20,414 nt of DNA. It comes from an uncultured Bacteroides sp. GTDB taxonomy: Bacteria; Bacteroidota; Bacteroidia; Bacteroidales; Bacteroidaceae. Shown here piece by piece: positions 14,608 to 20,414 of this stretch. The stretch covers positions 1 through 20,414 of the forward strand of contig NZ_CASFWU010000051.1 of assembly GCF_949298305.1 (NCBI RefSeq). Direction: 5' to 3'. The position numbers were made by a program, and so were the translations under genes. Position 1 is the stretch's first letter. Each line of letters starts with the position of its first letter. Under the pieces are notes generated by a model that saw only the letters and a list, made by a program, of their open reading frames with translations, was not told the origin of the DNA and searched no databases.

Positions 14608-15672
14608 ATGGAACTGAAAGTAGCAGTATTGGCCGGTGACGGTATCGGCCCCGAAATATCCGCCGTAGGTGTGGATGTAATGACCGCCGTGTGTGAGAAG
14701 TTCGGACATAAGGTCTCGTATGAATACGCCATCTGCGGCGCGCACGCCATCGACGAGGTGGGTGACCCCTTCCCCGAAGAGACGTATCAGGTATGCAAGA
14801 ATGCCGACGCCGTCCTCTTCTCCGCCGTGGGCGACCCCAAGTTTGACAACGACCCTACGGCCAAGGTGCGCCCCGAGCAGGGACTGCTGACCATGCGCAA
14901 ACGGCTGGGACTCTTTGCCAACATCCGCCCGGTGCAGACCTTCAAGTGCCTGCTCCACAAGTCGCCCCTGCGCGCCGAGCTGGTGGAGGGCGCCGACTTC
15001 CTCTGCATCCGCGAGCTGACCGGCGGCATGTACTTCGGCGAGAAGTATCAGGACAACGACAAGGCGTGGGACACGAACTACTACACCCGTCCCGAGGTGG
15101 AGCGCATCCTGCGCGTCGGTTTCGAGTACGCCATGAAGCGCCGCAAGCACCTGACGGTGGTGGACAAGGCCAACGTGCTGGCTTCCTCCCGCCTCTGGCG
15201 CCAGATTGCCCAGGAGATGGCTCCGCAATATCCCGAGGTGACGACCGACTACATGTTTGTGGACAACGCCGCCATGAAGATGATTCAGGAACCCCGTTTC
15301 TTCGACGTGATGGTAACCGAGAACACCTTTGGCGACATCCTCACCGACGAAGGCTCCGTCATCAGCGGCTCCATGGGCCTGCTCCCCTCGGCCTCCACGG
15401 GCGAGAGCACGCCGGTCTTCGAGCCCATCCACGGCTCGTGGCCGCAGGCCAAGGGGCTGAACATCGCCAATCCGCTGGCCCAAGTCCTCTCCGTAGCCAT
15501 GCTTTTCGAGTATTTTGACCTGAAGGAAGAGGGCGCGCTCATCCGCCGTGCCGTCGATGCCTCGCTCGATGCCAATGTCCGTACGCCCGAAATCCAGGTG
15601 GAAGGCGGCGCCAGGTACGGTACGAAGGAAATTGGCACTTGGCTGGTGGATTACATCCGTAATCAGGCCTGA
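14608..15672 (+). CDS. leuB: 3-isopropylmalate dehydrogenase
   Basis: LeuB oxidatively decarboxylates 3-isopropylmalate to 2-oxoisocaproate using NAD+, in the cytoplasm. The 354-aa length is typical. Family motifs are in order: VLAGDGIGPEI at the N-terminus, the substrate-binding run RKRLGLFANIRPVQTF, RELTGGMYFGEK, DKANVLASSRLWR, and the metal/cofactor signature NTFGDILTDEGSVISGSMGLLPSAS, then EPIHGSWP. It is the last gene of the leucine operon and follows the small membrane protein by 5 nt. No clear intrinsic terminator with a U-run is seen after it. Confidence 0.97.
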   Translation: MELKVAVLAGDGIGPEISAVGVDVMTAVCEKFGHKVSYEYAICGAHAIDEVGDPFPEETYQVCKNADAVLFSAVGDPKFDNDPTAKVRPEQGLLTMRKRLGLFANIRPVQTFKCLLHKSPLRAELVEGADFLCIRELTGGMYFGEKYQDNDKAWDTNYYTRPEVERILRVGFEYAMKRRKHLTVVDKANVLASSRLWRQIAQEMAPQYPEVTTDYMFVDNAAMKMIQEPRFFDVMVTENTFGDILTDEGSVISGSMGLLPSASTGESTPVFEPIHGSWPQAKGLNIANPLAQVLSVAMLFEYFDLKEEGALIRRAVDASLDANVRTPEIQVEGGARYGTKEIGTWLVDYIRNQA

Positions 15673-15711
15673 TCCAGTCCCTTCCAAGGTGCTTGTAGAG
15701 AGGTACTTCTG

Positions 15712-15757
15712 TCCGGTATTGGTGGGGAACTCCATCCGCGTGTTTCCCACCGCCGGA
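15712..15757. other. Hairpin after leuB without a U-run
   Basis: TCCGG (15712-15716) pairs with CCGGA (15753-15757). GGTGGG plus AA (15721-15729, one bulged G) pairs with TTCCCACC (15744-15751). The + strand after it is A-rich rather than T-rich, so it is not a classic intrinsic terminator. It may mark the 3' end of the leucine mRNA by another route. Confidence 0.4.
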
Positions 15758-15808
15758 ACAGCGAAAAAAAGAAAAAGATGACATATTTTTGTTTTTTCGT
15801 CCTAAAAC

Positions 15809-15839
15809 TTTGCTATTATTAAAAATGTCTCTATTTTTG
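15809..15839 (+). promoter_or_regulatory. Predicted promoter of the envelope gene cluster
   Basis: TTTG at 15809-15812 and TATTTTTG at 15832-15839, 19 nt apart, match the Bacteroides consensus exactly. The surrounding sequence is strongly AT-rich. Transcription would start near 15846, about 40 nt before the first gene. Confidence 0.75.
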
Positions 15840-15884
15840 CAACATATTTTGTGATGTTAAAAATACGCTGATAGATGAACAAAA

Positions 15885-17129
15885 ATGAGGAATAAAAACT
15901 CTGGCACAGACAAGCATTTGGCTATAAAATTGATTATGCATAGCGCAGTGTTCTTTTTGTTTTGTTTGCTTCCTATAAAAGGATGGAGCCAAACAGAATC
16001 GGCAGCTGTAAATGCTTTAGTGGAGATGGGTTTTGAGAATGTTGCTTGTTCAGACGAGGCTGACGAACGTGTGTACGTGTTGCAGAATTCGACCTATCGT
16101 TTAAACGGGGTCGGAATTGGTAAGGCTGTAGATGTTATACAGAAAATGGGCTTACCAGACAAGAAAGTATGTCGAATTATAGTTCTGGATAACAATATAC
16201 CTCAGATTTCTCTTTGTTATCATCCGATAATAGGTGATACTGTGCCGGAGGTTGAGCGTAGGGATTGGAATGTTAGCTATGATTTGGGCGATTCTTGGAA
16301 TGCTGTACGCAAAGTGAAGAAAAAAAATAGTTCTTTGTTTAAGGTTGATGTGTTGGTGTATCCCCAATTATCATTTAAAAACATGATAATAACTCAAATT
16401 TACCAAGCCTTGTTTGATTTAAGTCCGGCGGTGGAAGTATCTTTTTGGAAAGGGATGAAACTTACAGGACAAGTTGTGATTCCTGTCTATAACGATGGTT
16501 ATGGGGTGTTGGAAGAAAAAGTTCATCCTGGTCATGTGACGGTTTCACAAAGTTTTCGACTGCCATATAATATCTTTGGAAAATTAACTGCGGGTTTTTT
16601 TAATGCTTATCAATATGGCGTTGACTTGAATTTGACTTATCGTTTTAAGGATGAGCGTTTTTCGTTATTGGGCCGATTGGGGGTTACAGGAATGGGGTAT
16701 TGGGATGGCTTTACGTTTCATTATGATCCCACTATGACATTGACATGGACTATGGGAGGAAGTTTTTATTGGCCTTTGTATAATACCCAGTTTAATTTGA
16801 AATTGGAACAGTATTTGCTAAAAGAAGTAGGCGTGAAGTTTGAGGTGATGCGTCATTTCCGTTATTGCACAATTGGATTCTATGCGGTAAAGGCGAAGAA
16901 CGTAAATATTAATGGCGGGTGGCGTTTTCAAGTTGCTTTGCCGCCCTATAAATATAAACGAATTAAAAAATGGCCACGGATTATGCCTTCTAATAACTTT
17001 GGCCTCATGTATAATGCAGGTAATGAGCAAGAGTATTATAAACAATATAAAGCGGAAGCGAGCGATAATATAATGAAAGAAAATAGTTTTAATCCATATT
17101 TTATTAAGTCTGAATTGTTAAATTATTAA
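15885..17129 (+). CDS. Outer-membrane beta-barrel protein, YjbH-like (tentative)
   Basis: This 414-aa protein has an N-terminal hydrophobic signal (about residues 15-36, ending KGWSQ). A mixed domain follows at about 40-185, then a series of amphipathic strands with girdle aromatics (about 190-365), and a 50-residue polar tail. The segment YWPLYNTQFNLKLEQYLLKEVGVKFEVMRHF... with GGWRFQVALPP resembles the closing strands of YjbH/DUF940 exopolysaccharide-associated barrels. That is by eye and may be wrong. It heads an AT-rich operon: the lipoprotein gene follows after 12 bp and an OmpA-like gene after that. A secreted-polymer or surface-layer export role is possible. Base composition is much lower in GC than that of the leucine genes. 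Confidence 0.6.
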   Translation: MRNKNSGTDKHLAIKLIMHSAVFFLFCLLPIKGWSQTESAAVNALVEMGFENVACSDEADERVYVLQNSTYRLNGVGIGKAVDVIQKMGLPDKKVCRIIVLDNNIPQISLCYHPIIGDTVPEVERRDWNVSYDLGDSWNAVRKVKKKNSSLFKVDVLVYPQLSFKNMIITQIYQALFDLSPAVEVSFWKGMKLTGQVVIPVYNDGYGVLEEKVHPGHVTVSQSFRLPYNIFGKLTAGFFNAYQYGVDLNLTYRFKDERFSLLGRLGVTGMGYWDGFTFHYDPTMTLTWTMGGSFYWPLYNTQFNLKLEQYLLKEVGVKFEVMRHFRYCTIGFYAVKAKNVNINGGWRFQVALPPYKYKRIKKWPRIMPSNNFGLMYNAGNEQEYYKQYKAEASDNIMKENSFNPYFIKSELLNY

Positions 17130-17141
17130 TTATTTATTGAG

Positions 17142-18605
17142 ATGAAAAAAATGAAATTCTTGAGCGGCATTGGTGCTATGTTCGCATTGGCCGTGGTAGC
17201 TTTAGCTACAACTCTTACTTCTTGCGAGAAAGAGGATTTCAATGTCAGTTTTGAACCGATTAATGCGCAGGCTGAAATTAGGCCGGTAGTGCTTTATGTA
17301 GATGCTAATTCTACTACAAATGTAACAGGAGATGCTAACATTACTTATGACCCAGAGGGACCGATTTTTACTGGTAGTCCTAGTTTGAGTGCAAAGGTAA
17401 TTACAGTTACTGCTACTTATAAAGGTATAAAAGGCGAGGCTAAGGTGAATGTGCCTGCTTTGCAAGCCGGTCAGTATCTCACTTTGAGTACAACAATTAT
17501 TTTGCAAGCAGCAGCTCCTGGTCCTGAAGAACCTGTGAATGCAAAAGCTGAAGTAAATCCTACTGTGCTTTATATTGCTGATGGGGTTACTACTGATGTT
17601 ACGGACAAGGCTGAACTCGTATTTGAACCTGCAAATGATGGTAAGTTTGAGGGAGAACCGGAGTTGGCGGCTACAACATCTAAGATAACTGCTACTTATG
17701 CAGGTGAGTCGGCAACAATTACGGTGGATGTTCCTTCTTTGTTAGCTGGACAAGTTGCGACCATGTCTCCGACTATTGTTCTGCAAAAGAAGAGTGAGGT
17801 AATTAATGCAAAGGCAGAAATCCGGCCAATTGTACTTTATTTGACTAATAATGTAGTGCTGGATGTTACTGCTCTTTCTGATTGTGAAATTGAGTATGAT
17901 CCTGCTAGTGTGTTTGAAGGTACACCGAGCTTGGAAGGAACGACTTCTAAGGTAACTGCTACTTATAAAGGCATTTCTTCAACGGTGTCTGTGAATGTTC
18001 CTGCCTTGGCTGCTGGCCAATATGTAACTTTGACTCCGACACTGCTTCTGGTAGCAGAAGAAGAAGAACCGGGAGGAGAAGATGACCCCAGCTTTATGAT
18101 TGTTCCGGTTACTAAGGTTACAACGACGTCTACAACATCTGAGGATGCGGAAACAAATGTGACAGATTTCTGGTGGAATATAGATGCAACATATGTCATT
18201 AAAGAGGGTACTGAAATCTGTGATTACGATATTACAGGCCTTAGTGATGATGAGCAGAGTTTCATAGAAGATTTCGTTTCTACTTTGAGTAAAACTTATA
18301 AGGAAACAAAAACGGTTGTACAGGTTCCTCTTTATTCTCATTCTATGACAAAAGCGAGTGTTACATATACGATTGTGACAACTGATTATGAGTTCTATCG
18401 TATGACTACTACTGCTACACGTGCTTCTCAATATGAGAAAATTGCAACTGTGACGACGAAGGGCTATTCTACATCAGTACTCACGGTTGAGACAAATTTG
18501 CAGATTCCGGGACATGGTGCGCCTTCTCACTACGGACATGGATACGATCACAGTCATGGTCATGGTAGTGGTAATGCCGGTGGTGGTATAGTAATTCCTG
18601 ATTAA
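17142..18605 (+). CDS. DUF3869-like lipoprotein with three tandem repeats and a His/Gly-rich tail
   Basis: This 487-aa protein has a lipoprotein signal (LTSC, Cys28, then EKED). Three tandem repeats of about 83 residues follow, at about 40-122, 132-215 and 221-304. Each opens with (I/V)NAxAE(I/V)xPxVLY, contains TATY.G, and closes with VP.L.AGQ...ST or similar. The arrangement resembles the DUF3869 family of Bacteroides lipoproteins. An acidic linker (EEEEPGGEDDP), a Thr-rich domain at about 320-460, and a short tail rich in His and Gly (seven His in about 25 residues, GHGAPSHYGHGYDHSHGHG) complete it. The tail could bind a transition metal. It lies 12 bp after the barrel gene and 38 bp before the OmpA-like gene, so the three are probably co-expressed as an envelope complex. 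Function is unknown. Confidence 0.75.
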   Translation: MKKMKFLSGIGAMFALAVVALATTLTSCEKEDFNVSFEPINAQAEIRPVVLYVDANSTTNVTGDANITYDPEGPIFTGSPSLSAKVITVTATYKGIKGEAKVNVPALQAGQYLTLSTTIILQAAAPGPEEPVNAKAEVNPTVLYIADGVTTDVTDKAELVFEPANDGKFEGEPELAATTSKITATYAGESATITVDVPSLLAGQVATMSPTIVLQKKSEVINAKAEIRPIVLYLTNNVVLDVTALSDCEIEYDPASVFEGTPSLEGTTSKVTATYKGISSTVSVNVPALAAGQYVTLTPTLLLVAEEEEPGGEDDPSFMIVPVTKVTTTSTTSEDAETNVTDFWWNIDATYVIKEGTEICDYDITGLSDDEQSFIEDFVSTLSKTYKETKTVVQVPLYSHSMTKASVTYTIVTTDYEFYRMTTTATRASQYEKIATVTTKGYSTSVLTVETNLQIPGHGAPSHYGHGYDHSHGHGSGNAGGGIVIPD

Positions 18606-18643
18606 TTAAGGTCTTGTCAAGTTATTTTTTAAATCGAGAGAAC

Positions 18644-19768
18644 ATGAAAAGTAAATTTATAATAGCTTCATTGTTGCTTGCTGGTGCATGTTTGACAGTG
18701 AACGCACAAGAAAAAGAAAAATATTATACCGAGAAGGCTACGGATAATATTTTTGTGGGTGTGGGCATCGGAGGTATGTCTGTTTTCAACGGTGGAATGA
18801 ACACGCCAACTTTTAATTTCAATATCTCACTTGGTAAGTATTTTACTCCGGTATGGGGAATACGTGGTCAAGTAGGTGGGTTATGGCAAAGCCTGGATGC
18901 GCAAGATAATGGCTATTCAGCTTATTGTGTAAAGGCTGGAGAGGTAAATTTGGATGCTATGTTAAATCTGATTAACCTTTTTGCGGCTTATGATCCTGAC
19001 CGTAAAATTGATTTCTATCTCTTTGGTGGTCCTACCATGAATATTTCTAGAGGAGTAAATACTTCTATTGTTTTTGATGGTAACAATAATAACCAGACAA
19101 TCTATTCTTACGAAAGAAAGGGTGTGAAAGCTCGTTTTGGTGCAACGGTTGGTTTAGGTTTGGCTTATAATGTAACTGAAAAATGGGCTGTAAATCTTGA
19201 AGGCCGTGTAGGTGTTACTCCTTCTATTTTTGGTGATGCAAGTGATTGCCGCAAGGCTGAAGCTACTGGCCGTTTGACGATTGGTGCTGCTTATACCTTC
19301 GGTGGTAAGAAGTTTGTGTCTACTGCTGCTAAGGTTGATCAGAATGCTATCAACGATGAAATCAACAAGTACAGAAGCGAATTGGCTCAGGCTCAGGCTG
19401 ATTTGGCTAATACGAAGAACGCTTTGGCTAATGCAAAGGCTGAGACGAAGGAAGTTGTTAAGGAAGTTCAGGTTGCCGGTCCTCGTGCTATCTTCTTCAA
19501 GATTGGTAGCGCTAAGATTGATGACTACGGCAAGGTTAACATCCAGTTGGCTGCCAAGATTCTGAAGGCTAATCCGGACAAGAAGTAAGATAAGGCTACT
19601 GGTAGTTCTTCATTCAACCAGAAGTTGTCTGAAAAGCGTGCACAGGCTGTTTACGATGCTTTGATTGCTGAAGGCGTAGATGGCAACCAGCTTGAACTTG
19701 TAGGCTTCGGTGGTACTGACAACATGTTCGGTAAGAACTATCTGAACCGTGTAGTAATCCTGGAATAA
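18644..19768 (+). pseudogene. OmpA-family outer-membrane protein interrupted by an in-frame stop
   Basis: The first open part (18644-19588, 314 aa) has a signal peptide ending NAQ (about residue 22) and an OmpA-type beta-barrel at about 25-205. A helical Ala/Gln/Lys linker (about 225-265) and the start of the OmpA C-terminal peptidoglycan-binding domain (FFKIGSAKIDDYGKVNIQLAAKIL) follow. A TAA at 19586-19588 then stops it after NPDKK. The same frame continues with DKATGSSSFNQKLSEKRAQAV ... NRVVILE to a second stop at 19766-19768, clearly the rest of the domain. Homologues as I recall them read KKYKVTGYADKATG here, so an 18-nt in-frame loss would leave exactly TAA. The truncated protein would lack the peptidoglycan-binding helix. 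A sequence error is the main alternative. The ATG at 18644 was preferred to an upstream TTG because it opens the signal peptide. Confidence 0.8.
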
Positions 19769-19794
19769 TTGAACTGATATATTCCTGACTGATG

Positions 19795-19827
19795 AAAGGG
19801 TGTTTGAGAAATCAGACACCCTTTTAT
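19795..19827 (+). terminator. Intrinsic terminator after the OmpA-like gene
   Basis: AAAGGGTGTTTGA (19795-19807) pairs with TCAGACACCCTTT (19812-19824), 13 bp with one T-G pair, around a GAAA loop. The 3' arm merges into TTTTATT. It ends the three-gene envelope operon. Confidence 0.9.
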
Positions 19828-19862
19828 TGTTTAATTATGGTCGGGATATCAAATAATAATCG

Positions 19863-19870
19863 TAATTTTG
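19863..19870 (+). promoter_or_regulatory. Possible -7 element of the yqgF gene
   Basis: TAATTTTG followed by C matches TAnnTTTG and lies just 10 nt before the ATG at 19880. This would give a nearly leaderless mRNA. No TTTG is present at the -33 distance, so support is weak. Confidence 0.35.
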
Positions 19871-19879
19871 CCGCTCGTT

Positions 19880-20305
19880 ATGAGTAGGATAATTGCGATA
19901 GATTATGGACGGAAGCGCTCGGGAGTGGCTGTGACCGATACCTTGCAATTGATTGCCAATGGCTTGAGTACTGTGCCGACGCATCAATTGTTGACCTTTA
20001 TTTTGGACTATGTAGCCAAAGAGCAGGTTGAGCGTATTTTGATAGGCCTTCCTAAACAGATGAACAATGAGCTTTCTGAGAGTATGAAATACATTGAGCC
20101 TTTTGTCCGGTCCTTGAAGAAGAGACTTCCGGAGATGCCTGTCGAATATGTTGACGAGCGTTTTACCTCCGTGCTGGCTCATCGGGCTATGCTCGAAGCC
20201 GGTTTGCGTAAAAAGGCAAGGCAGGACAAGGCTTTGGTTGATGAAATCAGTGCGACAATTATCTTGCAGTCTTATTTGGAAAACAGAAAGTATTCTGGAC
20301 TTTAG
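19880..20305 (+). CDS. ruvX: YqgF/RuvX family Holliday-junction resolvase-like nuclease
   Basis: This 141-aa RNase H-fold protein has the N-terminal catalytic strand IIAIDYGRKRSGVAVTD (Asp8), then ILIGLPKQMNNE, and the conserved VEYVDERFTSVLA and KALVDEISATIILQSYL (acidic residues of the active site). Length is normal for the family (about 135-145 aa). YqgF proteins act in pre-16S rRNA 5'-end processing in E. coli and are annotated as putative Holliday-junction resolvases; which role applies here cannot be read from sequence. The reading frame extends upstream to a TTG at 19868, but the ATG at 19880 fits the family start MSRIIAIDYG. It follows a strong terminator, so it is its own transcription unit. 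Confidence 0.95.
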   Translation: MSRIIAIDYGRKRSGVAVTDTLQLIANGLSTVPTHQLLTFILDYVAKEQVERILIGLPKQMNNELSESMKYIEPFVRSLKKRLPEMPVEYVDERFTSVLAHRAMLEAGLRKKARQDKALVDEISATIILQSYLENRKYSGL

Positions 20306-20414
20306 TTTTATTTTTAAATTATTAGTGGTGCGATAAAAATTACATCACTGTAGTTAAACGATTAATTTTAAATCAAATATAAGCGTTCATTGATTTTTTG
20401 ATTTGAAAATGATT

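Noticed and set aside
15712..15757. Intrinsic terminator of the leucine operon
   Set aside because: The hairpin is plausible, but A-rich rather than T-rich sequence follows on the + strand.
19586..19768. Frameshift in the OmpA-like gene
   Set aside because: The family sequence continues in the same frame after the stop, so a nonsense change or an in-frame loss fits and a frameshift does not.

Overview
The window looks like a chromosomal segment of a Bacteroides-type bacterium (Bacteroidota). Several promoters match the Bacteroides primary sigma consensus (-33 TTTG, about 19-20 nt, -7 TAnnTTTG). Start codons lack Shine-Dalgarno sequences. Lipoproteins carry acidic residues after the lipobox cysteine, and families typical of the group are present: BACON, DUF3869-like, T9SS type A sorting domain, TPR/AraC membrane regulator. 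All convincing genes are on the + strand.

Layout. Bases 1-76 are the 3' end of a 5S rRNA and its terminator, i.e. the end of an rRNA operon. Bases 264-7995 hold a membrane-anchored TPR/AraC regulator, a BACON lipoprotein, a 969-aa lipoprotein subtilase ending in a type IX sorting domain, and a PorV/PorQ-like outer-membrane barrel. A roughly 130-nt, heavily self-complementary element lies between the lipoprotein and the protease. Bases 8071-15672 are a leucine-biosynthesis operon: leader peptide and attenuator, leuA, leuC, leuD, a GxxExxY gene, a second IPMS-family synthase, a 79-aa membrane protein and leuB. Bases 15809-19768 are an AT-rich three-gene envelope operon: a barrel with YjbH-like features, a three-repeat lipoprotein with a His/Gly-rich tail, and an OmpA-family protein interrupted by an in-frame stop. 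Bases 19795-20305 hold a terminator and the YqgF/RuvX nuclease gene.

How the genes work together. LeuA condenses 2-oxoisovalerate with acetyl-CoA, LeuCD isomerises isopropylmalate, and LeuB oxidises it. The second synthase could feed the same LeuCDB enzymes with isopropylmalate or citramalate. A 27-codon leader rich in Ile and Leu, a 9-bp antiterminator and a terminator make a complete translation-coupled attenuator ahead of leuA.

The most unusual structure is inside this operon. The GxxExxY gene (PD-(D/E)XK nuclease-like) is bounded by 37-bp inverted arms with the plan 13-7-6-3-8, built on ACAGAT cores. Its start and stop codons both lie inside the arms. The same two arms, separated by only 7 nt and with no gene, occur about 0.6 kb upstream between leuC and leuD. 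This is the expected picture of a small mobile or selfish element and its non-autonomous derivative. Two other spacers of the operon carry unrelated 22-bp and 23-bp tandem repeats.
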